Shown in pieces: positions 17,673 through 26,374 of a DNA stretch of 64,000 bases; position 1 is the stretch's first letter, and each line of letters starts with the position of its first letter. The stretch is taken from positions 2,861,932-2,925,931 of the forward strand of contig CP046179.1 of the NCBI GenBank assembly GCA_014075275.1, written 5' to 3'. The notes under the pieces are model-generated. The model made no database searches and had not been told where the DNA came from. It saw only the letters and a program-made list of their open reading frames with translations. This stretch comes from Boseongicola sp. Its GTDB lineage: Bacteria > Pseudomonadota > Alphaproteobacteria > Rhodobacterales > Rhodobacteraceae. The position numbers were made by a program, and so were the translations under genes.

Positions 17673-18968
17673 TCAGCCTAGATAGCCGAACATGCGCGGC
17701 AGCCAAAGCACGAGGTCGGGCACAAAGATCAGAACCAGCAATGCAGCAATCAATACCGCGAGGAAAGGGATGACTTCGCGAATAATTTCACCCAGCGGAA
17801 TGCGTGTTACAGCGTTGATCACGAACAACAAAATGCCGTAGGGCGGCGTGATAAGGCCGATCATGCAGTTCACAACTGCCACAACGCCGAAATGCACCAG
17901 GTCAATTCCAAGTTCGCGGCACGACGGCAGGAATAGTGGAATGATCACAAGGATGATCGTGGTGGCGTCCAACACACATCCGAGAAGCAGTATCAGAATA
18001 TTCACAGCAAGCAGGAACACGATCGGTTCGACGTCGATGCCGACCAGGGCATTAGCCAGCATGCCGGGTATATTCTCTGAAGCGACGACGAAGTTCAGGA
18101 TCAATGCGCCGCCAATAACAAGGCCAACTGCGGCCGAAGATCGGGCACTTTCTACAAGGATGCGATAGAAAGCGCCGATGCTGAGCGCGCGGTAAAACAC
18201 CGCCGCCAGGATAAGTGCGTAGAACGCCGCAACTGCGGCAGCCTCGGTTGGCGTTGTGACACCACCGTAGATGCCGTAGAGCAAAATCGCAGGCATCAGA
18301 AGTGCAGGAAAGGCATTTACCGTAAGCGCGGGAAGTTCGCGTAAAGGCACCGGATCTTCGGTCAGGAAGCCGCGCCGGTGCGATATGAAATAGTTCATCG
18401 CCATCAGCACGAAACCCATGAACAGCCCTGGCACGATGCCGCCCAGAAACAGAAATCCAATCGAAGTGTTTGAGACCAGCGCGTAGAGGACCATGGGTAT
18501 CGACGGCGGGATGATCGGGCCGATGGTTGCCGATGCGGCAGTGATGGCGGCGGCGTATCCGCGAGTGTAGTGGCCCGATTTTGTCATCATCTCGATGATG
18601 ATTTTGCCGATGCCCGCAGCATCAGCGACGGCCGAGCCTGACATGCCCGAAAAGATCAGCGAGGCAACGACATTGACGTGGCCCATTCCACCTTTGAAGC
18701 GACCGACAAGGCCTATGCAAAAGCGCAGCAACCGGTCCGAAATGGTTCCGGCGTTCATGATGTTTGCAGCGACAATGAACAACGGCACGGCAAGAAGGAT
18801 GAAACTATTGTAAAGCCCATCCATCAACACTTTGCCGGCGATACCGACACCGGCACCGCTGACTGTAAGGTAAACGAAGGAGGCCAGCAGGATCGCATAG
18901 GCGATCGGCGTGCCAATTCCAGCCATCACAAACAATGTGAGAAGGCAAAGACCGAATTCCAGGGTCAT
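17673..18968 (-). CDS. dctM: TRAP transporter large permease subunit DctM
   Basis: A 431-residue, strongly hydrophobic protein with about 12 membrane helices, the M subunit that forms the sodium-driven transport channel of tripartite ATP-independent periplasmic transporters. Typical segments are GKIIIEMMTKSGHYTRGYAA, ASATIGPIIPPSIPMVLYA and LITPPYGILLFV. The length is normal for DctM. Its start overlaps the dctQ stop by four bases. With dctP and dctQ upstream it forms one operon that takes up an organic acid; the substrate is probably linked to the catabolic genes on either side. Confidence 0.95.
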   Translation of the reverse strand: MTLEFGLCLLTLFVMAGIGTPIAYAILLASFVYLTVSGAGVGIAGKVLMDGLYNSFILLAVPLFIVAANIMNAGTISDRLLRFCIGLVGRFKGGMGHVNVVASLIFSGMSGSAVADAAGIGKIIIEMMTKSGHYTRGYAAAITAASATIGPIIPPSIPMVLYALVSNTSIGFLFLGGIVPGLFMGFVLMAMNYFISHRRGFLTEDPVPLRELPALTVNAFPALLMPAILLYGIYGGVTTPTEAAAVAAFYALILAAVFYRALSIGAFYRILVESARSSAAVGLVIGGALILNFVVASENIPGMLANALVGIDVEPIVFLLAVNILILLLGCVLDATTIILVIIPLFLPSCRELGIDLVHFGVVAVVNCMIGLITPPYGILLFVINAVTRIPLGEIIREVIPFLAVLIAALLVLIFVPDLVLWLPRMFGYLG

Positions 18969-19558
18969 TTCTTGATATCCTCGGCCTGCTCACCAGACGT
19001 GTTGATCAGCTCATCAAATTGGCTCAATTCGGCTTCGGCACCGTTTCGGATGATATCCCTCGTTCGCCAAGCGTACCGCAGGGCTACGATAATCAGGAAT
19101 GCGAAGTAGATTGAATAGACGTGACGCACCCGGACCCAATCGCCGAAAACAGTCGATAAAGTCGGTGTCTTTTTCAGACGCAGGATGTAAAACTTTTCCC
19201 AAGTTGGCCCAACCGACAATAATAGCCCGACGCAGATGGCAACTGCCGCAATGATTGCGAACCACTTTCGCACCTGAGGGCTGACGCCGGTATAAACGAT
19301 ATCAAAAATCACATGATCGCGCTGGCGAACGATGAAAGAATTTCCCCAGAAAACGATCCAGACCCACATCAATAGGCAGAATTCCAAGGTCCAGCCGTAG
19401 CCGTTTGGGTCAAGGAAAGGGATCGCTTCTGCGATCCATTCGGCGCGCGCTGTATAGCGAACAGTAACCTGAAGTATGAAAGTGGCGAACATGGCGGCCA
19501 TCATCATGGCCGCCACGAATTCTGTTCCACGGATGATCCAGTCGCGTAACGATTTCAT
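18965..19558 (-). CDS. dctQ: TRAP transporter small permease subunit DctQ
   Basis: A 197-residue protein with four predicted membrane helices, including FVAAMMMAAMFATFILQVTVRY and WIVFWGNSFIVRQRDHVIFDIV, the usual Q-subunit pattern. It partners with DctM in the inner membrane. The C-terminal tail (EQAEDIKK) is hydrophilic. It is the middle gene of the dctPQM operon, 26 bases after dctP. Confidence 0.92.
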   Translation of the reverse strand: MKSLRDWIIRGTEFVAAMMMAAMFATFILQVTVRYTARAEWIAEAIPFLDPNGYGWTLEFCLLMWVWIVFWGNSFIVRQRDHVIFDIVYTGVSPQVRKWFAIIAAVAICVGLLLSVGPTWEKFYILRLKKTPTLSTVFGDWVRVRHVYSIYFAFLIIVALRYAWRTRDIIRNGAEAELSQFDELINTSGEQAEDIKK

Positions 19559-19584
19559 CAGATCATCCGTGAGTAAAGTGCAGT

Positions 19585-20598
19585 TCAGTTGCCGAGGCTA
19601 TTAATTTTGTCCAGAACGCCCTCTGGCCAATCAGCCGACGCGTCCGTGTTCAAATACATCGACTGAACGTGGCTGCGGAAAGCCGCCATGTCGGGTTCAT
19701 AGATATCCAGACCTTGCTCGGTCAAGAATGCCCCTAGTTCGGCTTCTTTCTGGAGCTGGATTTGGCGACCACTTTCAGAAGCAGCGTTAGCCGCAGATTG
19801 GACAGTGGCTTGCTGTTCGGCAGTTAGACCGTCCCAAACAGATTTCGAAAAGGCCACATAGTTGAGGTCAACCAGATGCGACGTCAGGATGATCTGCTTG
19901 GTTACTTCATAGAATTTGGCGTCAACGACTGTTGGCAGTGGGTTGTCCTGTCCGTCGACCGAACCGGTCGAAAGCGCTGTATAGACTTCCGTGAATGCCA
20001 TCGGGGTTGGGTTGGCGCCAAGGGCTTTGCCCAAGAACTGCCAAGCATCAGTGCCAGGCATCCGCAAGTTCACACCGGCCAGATCGGCAGGCGTCATCAC
20101 TGTCAGTTCTTCTTTAGACTGGCGCAGGTTCACATGGCGTTGGCCAAGATACATGACGCTCAGAAGTTTGACGCCGAGTTCATCTTCAACTTTCTGCTTA
20201 AACGGATCCATCAATGCGTCGTTGAAGACGGCAACCTGGTGGGCTGCGTCCTGATGAACATAGCCAGTCGCGAAAATCGAGAACTCTGGGAAAAACTGAG
20301 TCAGTTCCTGTGCGGAGGTGATCGACATTTCCAAATCGCCAGAAGCAATTGCTTCAAGCTCGGAGTTCTGTGCGATCAGCGAGCCGTTATAATGCGGCTC
20401 GTATGTCGCGAATTCGGCGACTGCAGGTGCAAAAATTTCTTCCAGAGCGATAGAACGCTGGTCGGTCGCCGAAGCTGGCGTCGACATGCGCAGTTTGACT
20501 GCATGGCCATCGGCAAATGCAGGAGCGCTGAGTCCGGCCGTAAGGCTAAGCGCGGCCAGCGACGTGACAGCGACGCGGCGAGTAAATTTAGTGATCAT
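19585..20598 (-). CDS. dctP: TRAP transporter substrate-binding protein DctP
   Basis: A 337-residue periplasmic binding protein. The signal peptide is MITKFTRRVAVTSLAALSLT followed by an AFA cleavage site. The conserved ligand-binding arginine lies in GVNLRMPGTDAW, with the downstream PMAFTEVYTALSTGSVDGQDNPL segment typical of the DctP family. It delivers a carboxylate substrate to DctQM. The start has a GGGAGG ribosome site; the longer frame to 20637 is not needed. The promoter is shared with the divergent gntR gene and contains a strong palindrome. Confidence 0.94.
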   Translation of the reverse strand: MITKFTRRVAVTSLAALSLTAGLSAPAFADGHAVKLRMSTPASATDQRSIALEEIFAPAVAEFATYEPHYNGSLIAQNSELEAIASGDLEMSITSAQELTQFFPEFSIFATGYVHQDAAHQVAVFNDALMDPFKQKVEDELGVKLLSVMYLGQRHVNLRQSKEELTVMTPADLAGVNLRMPGTDAWQFLGKALGANPTPMAFTEVYTALSTGSVDGQDNPLPTVVDAKFYEVTKQIILTSHLVDLNYVAFSKSVWDGLTAEQQATVQSAANAASESGRQIQLQKEAELGAFLTEQGLDIYEPDMAAFRSHVQSMYLNTDASADWPEGVLDKINSLGN

Positions 20599-20671
20599 TT
20601 TTTCCTCCCATGGATTTGAACATCTTAGCGCGATCATCCCAATAAGTGCGAATTCAAAAATTTTTGCAAGA

Positions 20672-20704
20672 CATTATCTAAAATGTCCGATATTTTGGAT
20701 AATG
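20672..20704. promoter_or_regulatory. Candidate GntR operator in the dctP/gntR divergent region
   Basis: An inverted repeat with 13-base arms, CATTATCTAAAAT and ATTTTGGATAATG, matches at 12 of 13 positions around a seven-base spacer. It sits between the dctP start (20598) and the gntR start (20776), where an FCD-type GntR repressor would be expected to bind and control both directions. Confidence 0.65.
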
Positions 20705-20775
20705 ACAGAACAAATCATTGACTGCACTTCTGTCATGAATTGAATGATTTGGTCGAAGGATTCTGGCACTACGCT

Positions 20776-21432
20776 ATGGGAAGTTCACTTAATACTGTTG
20801 GCGCCTCAATTTACCAACGCATCAAGCGTGACATCATATTTGGGGATTTGGCACCTTCCAAAAAACTTAAGCTGGAAGGGCTGCGAGAGCGCTATTCGGC
20901 CAGCATGTCGACGTTGCGCGAGACGTTGAACCGGTTGGCAAGCGAAGGATTCGTCGTTGCGCTGGATCAACGCGGATTTTTCGTCACCGACGTTTCCCGC
21001 GAAGATCTGATCGAGATTGCCAGCCTGAGAGTGCTTCTCGAATGCCATGCGTTGCGGCTGTCTGTTGCGAACGGCGATACGGATTGGGAGGGCAATCTTG
21101 TTGCGGCGCACCACAAATTGCACCTGAAAGAAGTAAAGCTGCTGGCCGGGGACACGAGCGGCAAGGAAGACTGGAAGCGATATGATTGGGAATTCCATCT
21201 GGCTCTGATCGAGGCATGCGGGTCAAAAAACCTGCTTTCGTTACACGCAGTGCTTTATGACAAATACCTGCGATACCAGATGCTGGTCTTACAAAACCGG
21301 GGCCAGGACGCAGTCGACGAACACAATGACATGCTTCAGGCTGCCTTAAATCGAGATGTTGATCGGGTAACCGAAACTTTGCAGTTGCACATCGAACGAG
21401 GCCTCGAACACACGCTTTCAGCTTTTAATTGA
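20776..21432 (+). CDS. GntR family transcriptional regulator (FCD domain)
   Basis: A 218-residue regulator. An N-terminal winged helix-turn-helix (ASIYQRIKRDIIFGDLAPSK through SMSTLRETLNRLASEGFV, then QRGFFVTDVS) is followed by an all-helical FCD domain with metal/ligand histidines in WEFHLALIEACG, DEHNDML and LQLHIERG. FCD regulators sense organic acids. Start ATG 20776 gives the family-typical N-terminus; an in-frame TTG at 20740 is also possible. It lies head-to-head with dctPQM and in line with the dehydratase gene, so it probably controls both. Confidence 0.9.
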   Translation: MGSSLNTVGASIYQRIKRDIIFGDLAPSKKLKLEGLRERYSASMSTLRETLNRLASEGFVVALDQRGFFVTDVSREDLIEIASLRVLLECHALRLSVANGDTDWEGNLVAAHHKLHLKEVKLLAGDTSGKEDWKRYDWEFHLALIEACGSKNLLSLHAVLYDKYLRYQMLVLQNRGQDAVDEHNDMLQAALNRDVDRVTETLQLHIERGLEHTLSAFN

Positions 21433-21524
21433 TCGGAAGGTTTCCGGAGCTTAGTGGCTTGCGCCAGTTCCGGTTGAAACATTCCGTTCATATTGTCCAT
21501 GCATCTCCAAAAGAGGACCACACC

Positions 21525-23420
21525 ATGAAGACCTCGATTGCGACTGTGTCCATCTCAGGTGATTTTCCCGAGAAGCTCCGCGCAATTTCGGATGCTAATT
21601 TCGATGGCATCGAAATTTTTGAGCAGGACTTCATCGCCTATGACCAGTCCCCGCGTGAAGTGGGGAACATGGTTCGAGATCACGGCCTGGAAGTCATGTT
21701 ATTTCAACCGTTTCGCGACTTTGAGTGCCTTCCTGAGCCGGATCGTAGCCGCGCCTTTGATCGGGCCGAGCGCAAGTTCGATGTGATGGAGGAACTTGGA
21801 ACCGACCTGATGTTGATTTGTTCCACCGTGCATCCGAAAGCCTTGGGCGGCATCGATCGAACCGCAGCGGACTTGTGCGAGTTGGGGGAACGCGCGGCAC
21901 GGCGCGACCTTCGTGTTGGGTATGAGGCATTGGCTTGGGGCACCCATATTAACGATCACCGCGACGCTTGGGAGGCTGTGCGCAGGGCTGATCATGACAA
22001 CATTGGCATTATCGTCGACAGCTTTCACACATTGGGTCGCAAACTTTCGCCAGAAAGCATCCGGTCAATTCCGGGTAACAAGATTTTCTTCGTTCAATTG
22101 GCCGATGCGCCGCTGATCGAAATGGATCTGCTTTACTGGTCGCGCCATCTTCGAAATATGCCCGGTGAAGGTGATTTGGACATTGCGGCGTTCATGCGAG
22201 CCGTGGTGGCAACGGGTTATTCCGGGCCGATCTCGCTGGAAATATTCAACGATCAGTTTCGGGGCGGCGATGCGCGAGCAATTGCAAAGGACGGTCACCG
22301 TTCGCTGATGGCGCTGATGAACGACGTTGTGCTGGGTGAACCTGCGCCCACATTGAATGTGCCGACAATGCCCAAGCGCGCGGCGGTCTATGGTGTGGAG
22401 TTTGTCGAATTCGCGACCAGCATCGAAGAAGCTGGGCATTTAGGATCGTTTTTGACCACGCTCGGATTTCAACAAACCGGCCAACACATCAACAAAGCCG
22501 TGTCCTTGTGGAGTCAGGGCGACATTAGGATCGTTCTCAATACCGAACGTCGCGGTTTCGCGCGCACATCCTTTAGAGCGCGCGGAACTTCGGTTTGCGA
22601 TATTGGGCTGAGGGTCGATGATGCACCGGCAACGATTACGCGCGCGCAAGCATTGGGCGTCGAACCCTTTGCACAATCCACCGGTGAGAACGAATTGGAC
22701 CTGCCTGCCATCCAAGCTATTGGCGGCGATGTCATGCATTTCGTTGACGAACCATCCGGGCTGTCGCGGGTTTGGGATGTTGAATTTAAGCGTGTGCCTA
22801 CGGATCAATCGACTGGAGTAAATCTGACGCGTATCGACCATATCGCACAAAGCACGAACTATTCAGACATGCTGACATGGTCGCTGTTTTATACGTCTTT
22901 GTTCGATCTTCAGAAGAAACAGGTTGTAGACGTGATCGATCCGGGTGGAATTGTTCGCAGCCAAGTTATCGAGTCGCCGGATGCTGGTGCTGGTCTGCGA
23001 GTGACGCTTAATGGAGTCGAGACAGACCGTACCGTGGCCGGGCAGTTCATAGCGGACAAATCCGGTTCTGCGGTTCAGCACATTGCTTTTGAAACTGCGG
23101 ACATTTTCGAAACGGCATCAAAACTTTCCTTGTTTGGCTTTGAAAGCCTGCCCATGACGCCGAATTATTACGACGATATTGCCGCCCGCTTTTGTCTAAG
23201 CGCCGCCGAGCGTTCCAGGATCGAAAAGTTCAACATCCTTTATGACGAGGAAGACGGTCGCCGGTTTTATCAACTTTATAGCCAGCCCCATTCAAGCGGG
23301 TTTTTTGTGGAAATCGTTGAGCGTGGACAAGGATATACCGGATATGGCGCCATGAACGCACCATTCAGGACCGCGGCGCTGCGCCGACATCTATCGAAAG
23401 AGAACATGTCTCACCAATGA
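21525..23420 (+). CDS. QuiC-type 3-dehydroshikimate dehydratase (TIM barrel + VOC/HPPD-like domain)
   Basis: A 631-residue two-domain protein. Residues 1-270 form a xylose-isomerase-like TIM barrel with metal ligands in GYEALAWGTH, IIVDSFHTLG and PISLEIFNDQ. Residues about 300-630 form a tandem VOC domain like 4-hydroxyphenylpyruvate dioxygenase, with DHIAQS, VQHIAFET and FFVEIVERGQG in ligand positions. This architecture and length match QuiC/QsuB-type enzymes that turn 3-dehydroshikimate into protocatechuate. The start at 21525 has an AGAGGA site. Its stop overlaps the next gene (ATGA). The reaction assignment is by architecture, not proof. Confidence 0.82.
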   Translation: MKTSIATVSISGDFPEKLRAISDANFDGIEIFEQDFIAYDQSPREVGNMVRDHGLEVMLFQPFRDFECLPEPDRSRAFDRAERKFDVMEELGTDLMLICSTVHPKALGGIDRTAADLCELGERAARRDLRVGYEALAWGTHINDHRDAWEAVRRADHDNIGIIVDSFHTLGRKLSPESIRSIPGNKIFFVQLADAPLIEMDLLYWSRHLRNMPGEGDLDIAAFMRAVVATGYSGPISLEIFNDQFRGGDARAIAKDGHRSLMALMNDVVLGEPAPTLNVPTMPKRAAVYGVEFVEFATSIEEAGHLGSFLTTLGFQQTGQHINKAVSLWSQGDIRIVLNTERRGFARTSFRARGTSVCDIGLRVDDAPATITRAQALGVEPFAQSTGENELDLPAIQAIGGDVMHFVDEPSGLSRVWDVEFKRVPTDQSTGVNLTRIDHIAQSTNYSDMLTWSLFYTSLFDLQKKQVVDVIDPGGIVRSQVIESPDAGAGLRVTLNGVETDRTVAGQFIADKSGSAVQHIAFETADIFETASKLSLFGFESLPMTPNYYDDIAARFCLSAAERSRIEKFNILYDEEDGRRFYQLYSQPHSSGFFVEIVERGQGYTGYGAMNAPFRTAALRRHLSKENMSHQ

Positions 23421-24451
23421 AGCGAATTGCTGTAGTGGGTGCCGGCCTCATTGGCCAGAAGCACATCGAAATCGTAAGGGCCAACGCGGTGCTGGACGCG
23501 ATCATCGACCCGACTGTCGAAGCCAGAGAGCTTGCTTCTAAGTCGGATACTAAATGGTTCAAAACTGTCGACGACTATCTGAAATTCAATCATCCCGACG
23601 GCGCAATAATTGCCACCCCGAACCAATTACATCACAGGCATGGCGCTGCCTTTATTACTGCGGGTATCCCGACACTTATTGAAAAGCCACTGGCTGATTG
23701 CTCGGATTCCGCTCTTAAGATTGTGGAGCTGTCACGCGAATCCAATGTGGCGGTGCTGGTCGGCCACCACAGGCGGCACAGTCCATTTGTAAAGGCTGCC
23801 AAAACTGCCATCGAGTCCGGCAACATAGGACGTTTGGTAACCGTCAACGCACAGTTTTGGCTGTTGAAGCCCGATGAGTATTTTAACGTCGTGTGGCGCA
23901 AGCAAGCTGGGGCAGGACCAACGTTCATCAACCTGATCCACGACATTGATCTGCTCCGTCACTTCTGTGGCGACATAACGGCGGTGCAAGCATCAGAAAG
24001 CCATTCTGTACGCGGATACGAAGTAGAAGACACCAGCGCGGTGATATTGGAATTTGATACAGGTGTCCTTGGAACAGTCTCAATCTCTGACACTGTTGTT
24101 GCTCCCTGGAGCTGGGAGCTTACGGCGGGGGAAAACCCAGCATATCCAAAAACAGAAATGTCTTGTTACATGTTGGGAGGCACCAAAGGGTCACTTTCTG
24201 TCCCAGACCTCAGCCTGTGGCAGCATCCCGGAAAACAAAGTTGGTGGTCTCCAATCGAAGTGACAAAGCCGTCAGTCAAATCTGCAGATCCGGTCAAAGA
24301 GCAATTCTTGCACTTTCTCGATGTCATAGAAAACAACGTCCAGCCCTTAGTTTCCGCCGAGGAGGGTTTTAGAAACCTCCAAGTCTTAGACGCAATAAAG
24401 AAGGCAGCTAGGCATGGCCGAAAACAAAGGATTTGCGACAAGCCTTTTTAG
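23417..24451 (+). CDS. Gfo/Idh/MocA family oxidoreductase
   Basis: A 344-residue NAD(P)-dependent dehydrogenase. The N-terminal Rossmann motif is VVGAGLIGQKH; the EKPLAD motif, with the conserved lysine, is at about residue 92; the C-terminal domain contains INLIHDIDLLRHFCGD, which supplies the catalytic Asp/His. Relatives oxidise inositols, sugars, quinate or shikimate-like polyols. Coupling to the QuiC-like gene (4-base overlap) suggests that it makes the 3-dehydro substrate of the dehydratase (inference). Last gene of the gntR-led cluster. Confidence 0.87.
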   Translation: MKRIAVVGAGLIGQKHIEIVRANAVLDAIIDPTVEARELASKSDTKWFKTVDDYLKFNHPDGAIIATPNQLHHRHGAAFITAGIPTLIEKPLADCSDSALKIVELSRESNVAVLVGHHRRHSPFVKAAKTAIESGNIGRLVTVNAQFWLLKPDEYFNVVWRKQAGAGPTFINLIHDIDLLRHFCGDITAVQASESHSVRGYEVEDTSAVILEFDTGVLGTVSISDTVVAPWSWELTAGENPAYPKTEMSCYMLGGTKGSLSVPDLSLWQHPGKQSWWSPIEVTKPSVKSADPVKEQFLHFLDVIENNVQPLVSAEEGFRNLQVLDAIKKAARHGRKQRICDKPF

Positions 24452-24798
24452 CGTCCGAGGGACTCCAAAGGAGATCAGGCGCCTGCCTTGCTATCGCTAG
24501 CAGATTGAATCAATTAGCGACGGCAAAGCTCAGTTTAGATTTCGTCCACACCAGCCAATCTAGTTTTCGAAATGCTGCAAACGGCACGAAAACCCCGTTC
24601 CGGTAAGTGGATGGATTTCAGTGATCCGCAATGATCGTTGGCTCGGGTCCTTGCCGACAAAACCAATGGCAGTTCTTCACGGATTTTGGAAATTGGTGCT
24701 GATCAGCCCCGCCTAAGTGGTTCAATTTGAATGTTAGTACATGATCGGCCTTGGTTCCATCGGGATGATGGATTCGGGGGCCGGTGGGCGGTAGCCCA
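24452..24798. other. Intergenic stretch before IS copy 1
   Basis: About 350 bases separate the dehydrogenase from the IS left end. No gene, hairpin terminator or known repeat is recognised; the short minus-strand frame 24618-24896 runs into the IS and is not convincing. Confidence 0.5.
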
Positions 24799-26112
24799 TG
24801 TCTGACTTCAGCGCTTATGGTCCAGTTTAGTGCTATTTGATAAGGGAGGGTTTGTTGCTCATCGTAACCACCAAGGAGTGGAGATGAGACAGACATCCGG
24901 ACGAAAGAGCCACGGCGAGAAGATCGTTAAAGACATCCGCCGCGCTACCCGCAAGCAGTATTCTGCCGAAGAGAAGATCAGGATCGTGCTGGACGGCTTG
25001 AAGGGCGAGGATAGTATTGCCGAGCTGTGCCGTCGCGAAGGTATCGCCCAAAGCCTGTATTACAGTTGGTCCAAGGAGTTCCTTGAGGCTGGGAAGAAAC
25101 GACTGGCCGGTGATACGGCCCGTGCCGCGTCGACGACTGAAGTGAAAGACCTGCGCCGTGAAGCCCGAGAGCTGAAGGAGGTCGTTGCCGAGCAAACCCT
25201 TGAACTACGCTTGCTCAAAAAAAGCATGCTCGGGGATGGGGGCGACTAAGAATGAGATATCCTGCATCTGAGAAGATCGAGATTATCCGGCTCGTTGAAC
25301 GGTCGCACCTGCCGGCCAAACGGACGCTGGACAAGCTGGGCATCCCCAAGACCACGTTCTATCGCTGGTGCGACCGGTATGAGTCCGGTGGCCCCGAGGC
25401 ATTGGAGGACCGCAGCCCCAAGCCGTCGCGAGTTTGGAACCGCATCCCCGACAAAGTGCGCCAGCGGATCGTCAATCTGGCGCTGAACGAGAGCGAACTA
25501 TCGCCCCGCGAGTTGGCCGTAAGATTCACCGATGTGGAAAGGTATTTTGTGTCAGAGTCTTCGGTGTATCGCGTCCTCAAAGAACACGATCTGATCACCA
25601 GCCCCGCCTATGTCGTTCTGAAAGCAGCCGATGAGTTCAGGGACAAGACGACGGCGTCCAACCAGCTTTGGCAGACTGACTTCACCTATCTCAAGGTCAT
25701 CGGTTGGGGCTGGTTCTACCTCAGCATGATCCTGGACGACTACAGCAGCTACATCATTGCCTGGAAGCTCTGCACGACGATGAAGACGACAGATGTAACC
25801 GACACGCTGGACCTGGCGCTCGAAGCCTCGGATTGCGATCAGGCTACAGTGCTACACAAGCCGCGGTTGCTCAGCGATAATGGCTCAAGTTACGTCTCTG
25901 GCGAGTTGGCCGGCAGGCTGGAAGATCGGCAAATGGATCACGTCCGAGGTGCGCCGTATCACCCGCAGACCCAGGGCAAGATAGAGCGTTGGCATCAGAC
26001 CTTGAAGAACCGCATCTTGCTGGAAAACTATTACTTGCCAGGTGACCTCACGCAGCAGATCGACGCCTTCGTCGACCACTACAACCATCAGCGATATCAC
26101 GAGAGCCTGCAG
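24799..26112 (+). mobile_element. IS3-family element type A, copy 1, truncated at its 3' end
   Basis: The left terminal repeat begins TGTCTGACTTCAGCGC at 24799. The element carries orfA and orfB with a seven-A slippery run (25217-25223) for -1 frameshifting. It is identical at the protein level to the complete copy at 29545-31052 until codon HESLQ of orfB. There it stops and is joined to the tail of a second element type (26113-26318). The right terminal repeat is missing, so this copy should not transpose by itself. Confidence 0.9.
24884..25249 (+). CDS. IS3-family transposase OrfA (copy 1)
   Basis: A 121-residue OrfA with an N-terminal helix-turn-helix (EEKIRIVLDGLKGEDSIAEL, CRREGIAQSLYYSWSKEFL) and a C-terminal leucine-rich helix (REARELKEVVAEQTLELRLL) for dimerisation. 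The start has an AAGGAG site. A run of seven A residues near the 3' end (25217-25223) lies where the orfB frame is open, so a -1 shift would give the OrfAB transposase. Identical to the copy at 30602-30967. Confidence 0.93.
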   Translation: MRQTSGRKSHGEKIVKDIRRATRKQYSAEEKIRIVLDGLKGEDSIAELCRREGIAQSLYYSWSKEFLEAGKKRLAGDTARAASTTEVKDLRREARELKEVVAEQTLELRLLKKSMLGDGGD

Positions 26113-26151
26113 TGTCCGTCGTCAGGGTTTTGGGAACCAAGAGTTGCTTAA
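25252..26151 (+). pseudogene. IS3-family transposase OrfB, C-terminally truncated hybrid
   Basis: The DDE integrase domain is present: WQTDFTYLKV (first Asp), LLSDNGSSYVSGEL (second Asp) and HPQTQGKIERWHQTL (Glu). After HESLQ the normal tail (NLTPADVYFGRGQTIL and on) is replaced by [12 protein letters not shown], encoded by the end of a different IS element. The same 12-residue tail, in the same frame, is attached to truncated hslU at 56554. Catalytic residues remain, but the loss of the tail and the right terminus probably makes it non-functional. Confidence 0.9.
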
Positions 26152-26318
26152 ACAAGTAAAGAGTTTGGCTCGTCTGGTTGATGTTATTATGCGGCGCGCT
26201 GTCTGTGATGCAAGCGCCGCGCTTCGAGCGTCTTTCGTTTGATCCTTTCCCGTTGTCTTAGAATGGCTTTGTCACGCCCGAAGTAGACGTCGGCGGGTGT
26301 GACGTTGTTCAGGCTCTC
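26113..26318 (-). mobile_element. Terminal 206-bp fragment of IS3-family type B element
   Basis: Identical as read to the left end of the complete type B element at 56554, from its terminal TGTCCGTCGTCAGGG to the GGCTCTC inside orfB. It encodes the last residues of that OrfB on the minus strand. Its inner break falls at the same ESL codons at which the neighbouring type A orfB is cut, but in opposite orientation. Confidence 0.9.
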
Positions 26319-26374
26319 CTGGCAGTTGAGTAACTTCCTCTACTGTTCATTACGCTCACCGAAAGAACTGCCGT

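Noticed and set aside
24618..24896. 92-residue minus-strand frame before and across the IS left end
   Set aside because: Its start lies inside the IS and its 3' part has no recognisable similarity; treated as chance.
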